A DNA stretch of 31,958 nt, taken from CAYQLK01 sp964418515 (GTDB taxonomy: Bacteria; Patescibacteriota; Microgenomatia; CAYQLK01). How positions within the stretch are numbered: the first letter of the stretch is position 1; each line of letters begins with the position of its first letter. The position numbers and the translations under genes are program-made. The notes beneath the pieces were generated by a model. It had not been told where the DNA came from. It was given only the letters and a program-made list of their open reading frames with translations, and ran no database searches. Shown here piece by piece: positions 4,902-13,530 of this stretch. The DNA lies in the NCBI GenBank assembly GCA_964418515.1, contig CAYQLK010000008.1, positions 1-31,958 of the forward strand, read 5' to 3'.

Positions 4902-6542
4902 TTATTGTGTGTCTAAATAATTTATTTTTACGGTTGTTTTGCTGGGTAGTTGCGGGATGATTATATCAAAGGCATTTATGTCTTTGTGAAAAACTGGAAT
5001 AAAAATATTAAATAAATTTGAGCTATTTTGGAATGCAGTTATTTCTCCAAAATTAAAATTAGTTTTTTGATTTTTTATTAATTTGATAATTTTTTGTGAT
5101 TTATTTTTTAAAAGTTTTAAATTTTTGCCTTGAATTGAAAGTGTAAGGGAATGTGAAAAAGGCGGCAAATCAAAGGCTTGTCTTAGTTTTAGTTGTTTAC
5201 TTAAAAATGCATTTGGGCTGGGAGTAATAGTTTGATCAATAAGATAATTATCAGGATTTTTGGCTTGGAGAATATAATTTTGACTGGGTATGCTAATGAT
5301 TTTTCGTAGTGTTTGAAAACCTGCGATTTCGGAATTGTAATTATATGGATAAAAAATATCATCGGTGTTTATGACAATTATTAGTCCAAGTTTTTCTGGA
5401 AAATTAACGTACAGCGAACTTTTTGTTCCAAGAAAGATATTTGATCTAAGGTCTGGTTTGGTTTTTGAGTCAATAATTGAAATTTTAGTTTTGGGATATT
5501 TTTTACTTATTTCAAGTTGTAGCGAGTTCAGATTTGGTGAGAAAAATCTAATTCTTGGTGAATGACAATTTGGACAATCTTCGGTTGCGGTTGGGACAAA
5601 TTTTTTGTATTGACATGATTGGCAATACAAAAATCCTTTTGGGGAAGTTTTATTGAGAAAAATCAAAATAGATTTGTTGTTTCCGAGGTTATCGTTAATT
5701 GATTCTTGAGCAATTTTGGTAAAGAATGCAGAGTCTGTTTCGTATTTTTCGTAAGGATTAATTTTTACAATTTTTAGATTTGTCGGGATAACTATTGGCT
5801 TAATTGTAAGAACGGATTTTCTGCTATAAAAACTGGTTAAACTTGGGGAATGAGAAATTAAATTTAGTTTTGTTTTTGGAAAAAGCTGACAATAGATTTC
5901 TGCAGCTTTTACACAGTTATAGTAAGGAGCCCTTTCTTCTTGGTAACTGATATCCTCTTCATCATAAATTGTAATTGTTTCTAAACTTTGAAAAGGCAGC
6001 AAGATGCCCGACCTGGTTGTAATTATGGTGTCAGTATTATTATGAAGAATTTGGAAATAGTTTTTTAATTTTTGAGTAGGTGTGTCGTGGGAATTAAAAA
6101 TTGTGATTTTGGATTTGGGTTTTAGTCTGGAAATAATATTTGGAAATTGGTTTTCTGATGCGGTAATTATAAGATTGATATTTTGTTTTGGGCTGTCGAT
6201 AATTTTTTGATCAAGAAGCTTAAGTTGTCTTACGGGAATTGGCGGAAGTGCAAATTTTAGTATGTCGCTTATATTGCCTCGGTAGTGGTCTGCGATTTTT
6301 TGAAAAAAAATAATTTGGTTTGGTGTAATTAGAGGAGTTTTTCCGTATATTTTTTCAATCGTTTTAAGTTTTGGTCTTTTTGATGTTTTAGTAAGTGAAG
6401 TGACAATTCCAAAATAAGTTTTTTGCCCGAAAGGGATTTTTACCAGTTGTCCGATTGTTGGTGGTTGGGGAGGATTTTTGTAAGTGTAGGTTTTTGAGTT
6501 GAATCCAGTTTTGTGAGAAAGAACTACAATTTCTGAAAACAT
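4902..6542 (-). CDS. priA: Degenerate PriA-like primosomal protein, helicase motifs lost
   Basis: A 546-residue homologue of the replication-restart helicase PriA (usually about 730 residues). The N-terminal 3'-DNA-binding domain is recognisable (residues 1-100, GQLVKIPFGQKTYFGIV). In the helicase core the P-loop position reads LIITASENQF (124-133) in place of TGSGKTE. DEEH is DEED (194-197), SATPS is SHSPS (230-234), GTQMIAKG is GTKSSLYV, and the QVAGRAGR arginine-finger motif is missing. Only four cysteines of the usual eight-cysteine zinc region remain (C307, C310, C323, C326). The fold order is kept but ATP hydrolysis looks impossible. It may act as a DNA-binding or loading scaffold. The frame is intact across 546 codons, arguing against a recent pseudogene. 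Confidence 0.85.
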   Translation of the reverse strand: MFSEIVVLSHKTGFNSKTYTYKNPPQPPTIGQLVKIPFGQKTYFGIVTSLTKTSKRPKLKTIEKIYGKTPLITPNQIIFFQKIADHYRGNISDILKFALPPIPVRQLKLLDQKIIDSPKQNINLIITASENQFPNIISRLKPKSKITIFNSHDTPTQKLKNYFQILHNNTDTIITTRSGILLPFQSLETITIYDEEDISYQEERAPYYNCVKAAEIYCQLFPKTKLNLISHSPSLTSFYSRKSVLTIKPIVIPTNLKIVKINPYEKYETDSAFFTKIAQESINDNLGNNKSILIFLNKTSPKGFLYCQSCQYKKFVPTATEDCPNCHSPRIRFFSPNLNSLQLEISKKYPKTKISIIDSKTKPDLRSNIFLGTKSSLYVNFPEKLGLIIVINTDDIFYPYNYNSEIAGFQTLRKIISIPSQNYILQAKNPDNYLIDQTITPSPNAFLSKQLKLRQAFDLPPFSHSLTLSIQGKNLKLLKNKSQKIIKLIKNQKTNFNFGEITAFQNSSNLFNIFIPVFHKDINAFDIIIPQLPSKTTVKINYLDTQ

Positions 6543-6545
6543 TAA

Positions 6546-7286
6546 TTATTTGGATAAAACAATACGGTTATTTTCAACCAAAAAGGTTTTGTTTAAACAA
6601 AAATCTATTGCTTCGACAAGTGCAGAGTCTTCTTGTTGGTGGACTCTTTCTTCTAGAGTTTCTAGGTCTTCACTTGGGTCTATTTTTACTTCGCGCCTTA
6701 ATATTACCGGTCCAACATCGTAAGTTGTGGTGGCAAAATGTACTGTACATCCCGAATAGGGTGATTTGTTGTCAAAGGCTTGTTTAATACATTCAACGCC
6801 GCGAAAAGCGGGAATAACTGTACCGTCTGATGTGGTGTAGGTGTCTGAGTTGTCGTCGGGAAGAAGTGCCGGGTGAAGATTAATTACTCTGGCGTAGTTT
6901 TTTCCTAGGTCGGTAAATTTTTCTAAAAAATCATTTTGCATTACCAAGTCCCAACCCGCCATTACAACTAGTGATGGGCGGTAATCTGATTGTTGTAAAA
7001 ATGCCGCCAATCCTTCTTCGTACTCTTTTTGGTATTCGGCAAGCGTTTTGTGGAGTGTATTTTGCATTTGCACCCGGTTGAATTTGACAGCTGGAATTCC
7101 TTTTTCGATTGCCCAAGGTATTTTTGGCGATTCTTTTTTGTGGGAAACTACTACTGAGATTTCACAGTTGTTTTTAGTGTCGTTTGTATAGTTAAAAATC
7201 GCTGGAAGTCGAGATCCGCCACCAATTAATACTGCAATTCTTTTTTTAGGTGTTGGTTCTTTTTCGGCACTTGATTCAAGATTCAT
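6546..7286 (-). CDS. PurN-like formyltransferase (GART family)
   Basis: A 246-residue protein resembling phosphoribosylglycinamide formyltransferase, which transfers a formyl group from 10-formyl-THF to GAR in purine synthesis. Residues matching the catalytic Asn-His-Asp are N136 and H138 in INLHPALLP and D190 in TYDVGPVI. GCTVHFATTTYDVGPVI is a strong family signature. An insertion of about 18 residues follows the NLHP motif, and a 15-residue polar N-terminal extension is present. No other purine gene is nearby, and it sits first in the operon with priA, def and fmt. An altered substrate is therefore possible. The start codon lies 6 nt after a -10 box. Confidence 0.8.
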   Translation of the reverse strand: MNLESSAEKEPTPKKRIAVLIGGGSRLPAIFNYTNDTKNNCEISVVVSHKKESPKIPWAIEKGIPAVKFNRVQMQNTLHKTLAEYQKEYEEGLAAFLQQSDYRPSLVVMAGWDLVMQNDFLEKFTDLGKNYARVINLHPALLPDDNSDTYTTSDGTVIPAFRGVECIKQAFDNKSPYSGCTVHFATTTYDVGPVILRREVKIDPSEDLETLEERVHQQEDSALVEAIDFCLNKTFLVENNRIVLSK

Positions 7287-7292
7287 GTCGAT

Positions 7293-7320
7293 ATTATATT
7301 CTTTTAGTGCAACTAGACAA
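7293..7320 (-). promoter_or_regulatory. Promoter of the purN-like/priA/def/fmt operon, probably leaderless
   Basis: On the minus strand TTGTCT (7320-7315) and TATAAT (7298-7293) are separated by 16 bp. Only 6 nt separate the -10 box from the ATG at 7286, so transcription should start at about the A of the start codon. No Shine-Dalgarno sequence is possible. Confidence 0.6.
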
Positions 7321-7383
7321 TAATTATATTTAGATTTTTGACTGTTAATATTTTTTTGTGCAGAGTAGAATAATAAAAATAAT

Positions 7384-8340
7384 ATGAAAAAAGTTTTGAT
7401 TACGGGTGTGTCGGGGATGGTTGGTTCGACCTTGGCCGACAGATTATCTGAAATCGGAGATTACGAGATTCATGGTACAGACAGAGGAAATGAGAATGAT
7501 GCTTTTCCAGAAAATTTAAACAACATTAAAGACAAGATAGTAATTCATCGTTTTGACATGAAAGATGCTGAAGCGGTTGATAAGGTGATTGCAGATGTGA
7601 AGCCTGATCAAATATTTCATTTGGCAGCAGCGTTTAGCAATCCTGATATGACCGAGTGGGAAGTGATTCACAACAATGTTTTAGGTCAAATTAACTTGCT
7701 AGAGGCAGTAAAAAATAACCAAGTTGAGTCTAGGGTTTTGGTTGTTGGGTCTAGTGTTGTATATGGTGATGGAAACGTTGGAGGAATTACAGATGAAACA
7801 TCAGAACTTAAGCCTAAAAGTTTGTATGCTATTTCAAAAGTAGGCCAGGATTTGGTGGGTTATAAGTATTTTGCCGCCGATGGTATTGATATAGTTCGGG
7901 TGCGACCTTTTAATCACGCTGGTGCAAGACGCGGTCCGAGTTTTGTGGAAAGTGCTTTTGCAAGACAAATTATTACCATTGAAAGATCGGATGAGAAAGA
8001 GGGTGAAATCAAAGTAGGTAATCTTAGTCCGACAAGAGATTGGTTAGATGTTAGAGATGTGGTCGAAGCGTATATAGAGTTGATGAAAAGTGGCGCGTCG
8101 GGAGAGGTCTATAACGTTTGTTCTGGCCAAAGCAGATCAGTGCAAAATTTATTAGACACCTTAATTGAATTATCTGGAGTTAATGTAAAGGTTGTTGTCG
8201 ATGAAAGTTTGGTAAGAAAAAATGACGATCCAGGAATGAGTACAAGCAATGAAAAATTAGTAAAAGATACTAGTTGGAAACAAAAATATACATTTGAAGA
8301 TATGTGTCAAAGTATCTTGGATTATTGGAGAAAAAATTAA
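7384..8340 (+). CDS. NAD(P)-dependent SDR, GDP-6-deoxy-mannose reductase-like
   Basis: A 318-residue extended short-chain dehydrogenase/reductase. The nucleotide-binding GVSGMVGS is at residues 8-15, the catalytic serine region GSSVVYG at 122-128, and YAISK (Y148, K152) completes the active site. The segments RPFNHAG, FARQI, VGNLSPTRDWLDVRDVVEAY and YNVCSG closely follow GDP-4-keto-6-deoxy-D-mannose reductase (Rmd). That enzyme makes GDP-rhamnose for surface polysaccharide. The partner dehydratase is not in the window. It converges on the O-antigen ligase-like gene 18 bp away, which supports an envelope-sugar role. Another nucleotide-sugar epimerase activity cannot be excluded. Confidence 0.8.
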   Translation: MKKVLITGVSGMVGSTLADRLSEIGDYEIHGTDRGNENDAFPENLNNIKDKIVIHRFDMKDAEAVDKVIADVKPDQIFHLAAAFSNPDMTEWEVIHNNVLGQINLLEAVKNNQVESRVLVVGSSVVYGDGNVGGITDETSELKPKSLYAISKVGQDLVGYKYFAADGIDIVRVRPFNHAGARRGPSFVESAFARQIITIERSDEKEGEIKVGNLSPTRDWLDVRDVVEAYIELMKSGASGEVYNVCSGQSRSVQNLLDTLIELSGVNVKVVVDESLVRKNDDPGMSTSNEKLVKDTSWKQKYTFEDMCQSILDYWRKN

Positions 8341-8358
8341 TTTTTACTTTTTTTGTAT

Positions 8359-10362
8359 TTAGTTAACTAATTCTAGTTCGGTTTTTGCTTCTATGTAGTC
8401 TGGTTTGAGTCTAAGCGCTTGAGAAAATGATTTTTTGGCGTCTTCTTTTTTGTTAGCGGTTTTTTCAATAAGTCCGAGGTTGTAGAAAGTAGCTGGATCT
8501 GTAGGTGCAAGGGTGGTAGTGATTTTGCCGGCATTAATTGCTAAATCGAGATATTTTGAGTCAGAAATACTAAGTTCAAAGTAAATTGATTGCGCTTTTC
8601 TCCAAAGACTGAGGTTGTTGGGCGAGTCATTAAGGGCAAGGGACAGAGAAGTTTCGGAAAGTTTTATAAAATTTTCTTTGTCGGCATCAAAGCTGTTTTC
8701 TGCGGCAAGAGAAGCTGCGTAAGCAATTTCGGCGTAATAAATTGGTTCAAAATATGGTGAGGTAATTGCAGCGGTTTGTACATTTTTCAACGCTTTGGTG
8801 ATTTTTCCGTTGCCGATTTCTTTTTGATATCTGGCGTAGTAAATATCAGCTAATACAATTCTGGAAACTGTTAGTGCAAGAAAAACGTAAATAATAAAAA
8901 CGGTTGCAATAATAATTGTATTGGGAAATATTATTTTTTTAGGAACCTTAATTTGATAATTTTTATTGTCGTTAGATAGAACATAGGAAATAGCGGGAAT
9001 AATAAAGAAAATTAGTGATGTCACAGCGACAGAAAACCCGAAAAAGTTAACTATTAAATAGCTTATAGATCCGGATAGTAATCCAAGTTGGAGAATTCTG
9101 GTTTGATTAAGTGAATTAAAAATATTTTTTGAAATTAAAAAAATAATTGAAAAAATTAAGAATAAATAAGATATCGTTCCAACTAGTCCACTGCCAGCTA
9201 GATAATTCAAATATTCATTGTGAGCCTTGTTGTAAAGAAAATTCCATTCAGTTGTATTGTTGTGTTCTTTGGGACGGAATTTGTAGTAAACAGTTGCGAA
9301 AGTTTCTGGACCAGAACCTATTATTGGCGAATTTTTAAATATATCTATTGCTCCTTGCCAAACTATTAATCTAATGGTTCCCGACTCTGTTCCCCCTGAT
9401 TCAAGACTGGTTGAGGCTGGTGTTGCAGATCGAGTTGAGGTTGGTTTAGGGGTTTTATCTTGATTAACTTCAGTTTTAGTAAAAAAGAGATTTTGTCTTA
9501 TTGCTTCGAGGTTTCTCTCCCATAGAGGTTTGCCGAAGATTCCCAAAAGAACAAGACAGCCGGTGAAAATTAATAATAAAGTAACAAAACTGGTTTTAAT
9601 TTTTTTCCACCCGAGGAGAATTGCAAATAGAAACATGGAAATTATTAGTGAAAGAAATGCTGATCTAGAATTTGAAAAAATTAATGCAAGAAAAATTACC
9701 AGTGTGGTTGTTGAAAAAAATATTTTCTGAAAACCACGAGAAGTAATCGCGATACTGACTGCAAGTGGAATGGTCATTGTTAAGAAAGCCCCAAGCCAAT
9801 TGGGTTGACCGAAAGTTGAAAAAATTCTAAGTGTTGGCTGAAACTCTTCGCGCCAGCAGGTCGAAGTAAATTTGCCGACTAATACATAACAGTTGGGATC
9901 GTAACCAAAATGTCCCGGTATTCCCCAAATTGAAACCGCAAGTGCTGAAAGAACTAAAAATTTTATACCTTCGATTACTTCTTTTTTTGAGATAACACTG
10001 GTAATGACAAAAAAGATTACGATATAGCAAATTGAAGAAAATAATGAACCATTTAGTCTGGTGTAGTATCCAAAGACCGAAAGATGGTGGTCGGTTGAGA
10101 ATATTGTAGAAATGCCTAAGGCGAGTATGAAACAGATTGAAAATATTAATACTGGATTTTTTGTAATAAGGACTTTTTTGATTGAAAGGCAATAAATCAC
10201 ATAAAGACACAGTAATGTGGCAGTGATGAAATATACAAAGATCATTTTGGGTATCTCAAAGAGTTCCGAGGTAAGTGAGGTAAATATAAAAGGGGTTATA
10301 AAAAGTGTGGCGAAAAAAGTGAGTTTTATTAGGGATCTGGAAAATACTGCTAAATCTTTCAT
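8359..10362 (-). CDS. O-antigen ligase/polymerase (Wzy-type) membrane protein with C-terminal TPRs
   Basis: A 667-residue polytopic protein. About a dozen hydrophobic segments fill residues 1-500. The loop with IIGSGPETFATVYYKFRP and AHNEYLNYLAGSGLVG is the Wzy_C/WaaL signature. A Ser/Thr-rich stretch (about 310-330) lies just before it in the large external loop. The last roughly 100 residues (from about 565) form TPR-like helices ending in a clear repeat (ATFYNLGLIEKTANKKEDAKK). Proteins of this layout polymerise glycans or transfer them to lipid or protein at the cell surface, including pilin O-glycosylation. The acceptor cannot be told from sequence. Confidence 0.82.
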   Translation of the reverse strand: MKDLAVFSRSLIKLTFFATLFITPFIFTSLTSELFEIPKMIFVYFITATLLCLYVIYCLSIKKVLITKNPVLIFSICFILALGISTIFSTDHHLSVFGYYTRLNGSLFSSICYIVIFFVITSVISKKEVIEGIKFLVLSALAVSIWGIPGHFGYDPNCYVLVGKFTSTCWREEFQPTLRIFSTFGQPNWLGAFLTMTIPLAVSIAITSRGFQKIFFSTTTLVIFLALIFSNSRSAFLSLIISMFLFAILLGWKKIKTSFVTLLLIFTGCLVLLGIFGKPLWERNLEAIRQNLFFTKTEVNQDKTPKPTSTRSATPASTSLESGGTESGTIRLIVWQGAIDIFKNSPIIGSGPETFATVYYKFRPKEHNNTTEWNFLYNKAHNEYLNYLAGSGLVGTISYLFLIFSIIFLISKNIFNSLNQTRILQLGLLSGSISYLIVNFFGFSVAVTSLIFFIIPAISYVLSNDNKNYQIKVPKKIIFPNTIIIATVFIIYVFLALTVSRIVLADIYYARYQKEIGNGKITKALKNVQTAAITSPYFEPIYYAEIAYAASLAAENSFDADKENFIKLSETSLSLALNDSPNNLSLWRKAQSIYFELSISDSKYLDLAINAGKITTTLAPTDPATFYNLGLIEKTANKKEDAKKSFSQALRLKPDYIEAKTELELVN

Positions 10363-10444
10363 TAAATAAAATTTTTATGAGTATATGTGCTTTTTTATGA
10401 GTTAGCAATTAAAATCTCAATACAATAACACGCCTAGCCTTTGT

Positions 10445-10450
10445 TATACT
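10445..10450 (+). promoter_or_regulatory. Candidate -10 box for mreB
   Basis: TATACT lies 22 bp before the mreB ATG in the divergent spacer between the O-antigen ligase-like gene and mreB. The -35 position is poor. A weak AGG precedes the ATG. Confidence 0.3.
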
Positions 10451-10472
10451 GCCTTACTACTATTAGGTATTT

Positions 10473-11519
10473 ATGTTAAGAAGACTGTTGGGTATTTTTT
10501 CATATGACATCGCCATTGATTTGGGTACAGCGAACACGTTACTGCATGTTAGGGATAAAGGAATTATGGTGCGGGAACCATCTGTCGTGGCAAGGCATCG
10601 AAAATCTAAAAAAGTTCTAGCGATTGGATCAGAAGCAAAAAAAATGTTAGGTAAAACACCAATGTCAATCGATGTTATTAGGCCGCTTAGGCATGGGGTA
10701 ATTTCTGACTTCGATGCAACTGAAGCAATGCTTAAGTATTTTATTCACAAAGTACATAAAGGACCTGGAGCGCTTTTACCAAAAGTTCCAAGACCAAAAG
10801 TAGTAGTCGGAATTCCATCTGGGGTAACCGAAGTTGAGAGAAGGGCGGTTGCAGAAGCAGCTATTTCTTCAGGCGCAAGAGAGGTTTTCTTGGTTGAAGA
10901 ACCTATGGCAGCAGCGATTGGTTCAAAGTTAGCTATTTCTGATCCTAATGGGGTAATGATTGTGGATATTGGGGGTGGAACAACGGAAATTGCTGTCATA
11001 TCGTTAGGGGGGGTAGTCGTGAATCGATCAATTAGGGTTGCTGGAGATGAGATGGAGCTTGATATTATTAATTACTTGAGAGTGAGGTACGGTTTACTTA
11101 TTGGAGAGCGAACAGCAGAAGAAATTAAATTGTCTATAGGAAATGCTTATGCTGGGATAGTAAAGCGCGAAATGGTAGTTCGGGGTAGGTCGTTAGAGAC
11201 TGGATTGCCAAAATCTGTTAAGTTAACTGCCGATGATGCCAGGGAGGCAATTACTCCAACTATCAAACAAATTACACAGGCTATTTTGGACACAATTGAA
11301 GAAACACCACCAGAATTAGTGGCCGATATTACAGAGGGTGGTATTACCTTGGCAGGTGGCGGGGCATTAATACCAGGATTTGCAAAATTACTTTCGGAAG
11401 AAACAAAGATGCCTGTTTTTGTGGCTGATGATCCGCTTACGGCTGTCGTACGTGGATGTTCATTATTACTTGACGATCAAAAATTACTTGATCGGGTAAA
11501 AATATCGGGCAAAGTATAA
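10473..11519 (+). CDS. mreB: Rod-shape actin homologue MreB
   Basis: A 348-residue actin-family ATPase that organises the elongation machinery for peptidoglycan. The phosphate-1 motif YDIAIDLGTANTL is at residues 10-22; phosphate-2 (MIVDIGGGTTEIAV) and the adenosine motif (GGITLAGGGALIPG) are all intact. The N-terminal MLRRLLGIFS is amphipathic, as expected for membrane binding. mreC, mreD and rodA, its usual partners, do not follow; the next same-strand gene is PBP2. Length is normal. Confidence 0.97.
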   Translation: MLRRLLGIFSYDIAIDLGTANTLLHVRDKGIMVREPSVVARHRKSKKVLAIGSEAKKMLGKTPMSIDVIRPLRHGVISDFDATEAMLKYFIHKVHKGPGALLPKVPRPKVVVGIPSGVTEVERRAVAEAAISSGAREVFLVEEPMAAAIGSKLAISDPNGVMIVDIGGGTTEIAVISLGGVVVNRSIRVAGDEMELDIINYLRVRYGLLIGERTAEEIKLSIGNAYAGIVKREMVVRGRSLETGLPKSVKLTADDAREAITPTIKQITQAILDTIEETPPELVADITEGGITLAGGGALIPGFAKLLSEETKMPVFVADDPLTAVVRGCSLLLDDQKLLDRVKISGKV

Positions 11520-11521
11520 TT

Positions 11522-11653
11522 TTATTTGCTTTTTTTATCGCTAAGCTGTTCCTCGATTTTTGAGAGTCTTTTTTCTAGCTCTTCAAAATAAGGTTCAAGT
11601 TTTTTGAGTATTTCTACTACAACAGCTTGTGGATCTACTTGGTTTTCTGACAT
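11522..11653 (-). CDS. Small coiled-coil protein (43 aa)
   Basis: An ATG at 11653 opens 43 codons ending at TAA 11522. The predicted product (MSENQVDPQAVVVEILKK, then residues rich in Glu, Leu and Lys) has heptad-like hydrophobic spacing across residues 13-38 and should be a single amphipathic helix or coiled coil. It lies antisense between mreB and the PBP2 gene, 2 bp from the mreB stop. Similar tiny coiled-coil frames are often missed by gene callers. I do not recognise a family; its position between two elongasome genes is the only hint of role. Confidence 0.5.
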   Translation of the reverse strand: MSENQVDPQAVVVEILKKLEPYFEELEKRLSKIEEQLSDKKSK

Positions 11654-11698
11654 ATGTATGTATTGATATGAAGAATATTATAGTTTGAGTGTCAACTT

Positions 11699-13513
11699 AT
11701 GAAGAAAAATAATTTTGGTAAAAATTTTGCTGAGTCTATATATTCTAGCAGTAGTAAAAAAAATTCCCAAAAGTTTAGCCTTGATGAGACCGCTTCACCG
11801 CTGGGACTTAGACGGCAGGATATATTTCAATCCTCAGAAAAAGTTTCGCAAATTAGATTGGTTTTTTATTACATTACAGCTTTTGCGATTTTTGCGATTT
11901 TTTGTTTGAGGCTTATTCACTTACAAGTAATAAAAGGTGAAGATTTTAGCCTGAAGTCTGAAAATAATCGAGTTAAAATTGACAATCTTTATGCACCCAG
12001 AGGAGAAATTAAAGATCGGAATGGCACAGTTTTGGCACGAAATGATGCAGCGTATCGATTGGTTAAAGAAAATGAGTCGCGCTTGGTTTCGGTTGAGACG
12101 GGACAAAAATTAATTGAACAAAATGAAGCTTTTTTGGATAAAGAAGGACCATTGGGAAGATTATTTGAAGACACAATTCGTGTGTATCCAAAAGGTGAGG
12201 CATTTGCGCATATATTGGGATATACGGGTGAAATAACGGCTGATGATTTAGGTAATGATTCTAATAGTTATTTAACTGGTGACAGAATTGGAAAAATGGG
12301 TGTTGAGCAGTCGTTCGAAAATTTGCTTAAAGGAAAACACGGAAAGAAACTCTACGAAGTGGACTCTACGAGAATGGAGGAAAGAATAATTGGTGTTGAG
12401 GATCCAAAAATTGGTGGAAGTTTGGAATTAACAATTGATGCTGAATTACAGATTAAGCTTTTTGAAGAATTGAAAAAAGAGATAGAAAAAGCGAAAGTTA
12501 CTAGTGGATCGGCTTTAGCTCAGGATCCAAAAACAGGAGAGATATTGGCGATGGTCAGTTATCCAAGTTTTGATAACAATATATTTTCTAACAGAATTGA
12601 AGGGGATGCTTTTTCAGATTTGGTAAACAACCCAGACAATCCACTGTTTAACCGAGCTATTTCGGGAATTTATCCGCCAGGTTCGGTATATAAAATTGTT
12701 TCTTCTTTGATTGGTCTTGAGTCGGGAAAAATCACACCAGAAACGAGATTTGTGGACGAAGGAGAAATATTTTTGGGGCCATTTAAATTTACAAACTGGT
12801 TTTGGACTCAATATGGAAGAAAAGAAGAGGGTGAATTGGACGTATCGCGGGCAATAGCAAGGTCGAACGATATATTTTTCTATAGATTGGGAATGGCTGT
12901 AGGTGAAAAAGAGTTGCAGTTGGGTTCGAGAGAATATGGTTTGGGTGAAAAAACAGGAATTGTTTTAAATGGAGAGAATGCTGGTTTAGTGCCGGACGAA
13001 GAGTGGAAATTAAGAGTTAAAAATGAGCCATGGTATCCAGGTAATACCTTACAAATGGCGATTGGCCAATCAGATTTGTTGGTTACTCCTCTTCAGGTTG
13101 CTAATTTTACCTCAGCGTCAGCTATTGATGGCATATTACACCGTCCGAAGATAGCCAGATTTGTTAGTTTTTCTGATGGCAGAGTTGAAGAAATTGATTT
13201 GGCAAGTGAAATTAGAAAGGTTAATGCAAGACCAGAGTGGTTGGCTCTTGTTAGAGAGGGATTAAAACAGGCTTGTTTAACTGGAGGAACTGGATATCCA
13301 TTTTTTAACTTTAAGATTCCAGTGGGATGTAAAACAGGAACGGCAGAGTTCGCCGAAACTGAAGAAACGCACGCTTGGTTTACAGTGTTTGCGCCTTTTG
13401 ATGCACCAAGCATAACGTTAACTGTTTTGGTTGAACGGGGAGGAGAAGGTTCGGCGGTGGCTGCTCCGGTTGCAAGAAATACCTTGGAGTGGTACTTTAG
13501 CTCGATTCGATAA
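11699..13513 (+). CDS. mrdA: Penicillin-binding protein 2 (transpeptidase)
   Basis: A 604-residue class B PBP that cross-links peptidoglycan during elongation. A cytoplasmic N-terminus of about 50 residues is followed by a membrane anchor (about 52-75) and the pedestal start APRGEIKDRNG (99-109). The transpeptidase domain has S329-V-Y-K332 (nucleophile), S389-N-D391 and K545-T-G. The SxD form of the second motif is typical for PBP2. It follows mreB, consistent with an elongation unit, but rodA is not adjacent. The final residues (WYFSS) mark a complete C-terminus. Confidence 0.94.
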   Translation: MKKNNFGKNFAESIYSSSSKKNSQKFSLDETASPLGLRRQDIFQSSEKVSQIRLVFYYITAFAIFAIFCLRLIHLQVIKGEDFSLKSENNRVKIDNLYAPRGEIKDRNGTVLARNDAAYRLVKENESRLVSVETGQKLIEQNEAFLDKEGPLGRLFEDTIRVYPKGEAFAHILGYTGEITADDLGNDSNSYLTGDRIGKMGVEQSFENLLKGKHGKKLYEVDSTRMEERIIGVEDPKIGGSLELTIDAELQIKLFEELKKEIEKAKVTSGSALAQDPKTGEILAMVSYPSFDNNIFSNRIEGDAFSDLVNNPDNPLFNRAISGIYPPGSVYKIVSSLIGLESGKITPETRFVDEGEIFLGPFKFTNWFWTQYGRKEEGELDVSRAIARSNDIFFYRLGMAVGEKELQLGSREYGLGEKTGIVLNGENAGLVPDEEWKLRVKNEPWYPGNTLQMAIGQSDLLVTPLQVANFTSASAIDGILHRPKIARFVSFSDGRVEEIDLASEIRKVNARPEWLALVREGLKQACLTGGTGYPFFNFKIPVGCKTGTAEFAETEETHAWFTVFAPFDAPSITLTVLVERGGEGSAVAAPVARNTLEWYFSSIR

Positions 13514-13530
13514 AGATTTAACTAGTTTGC

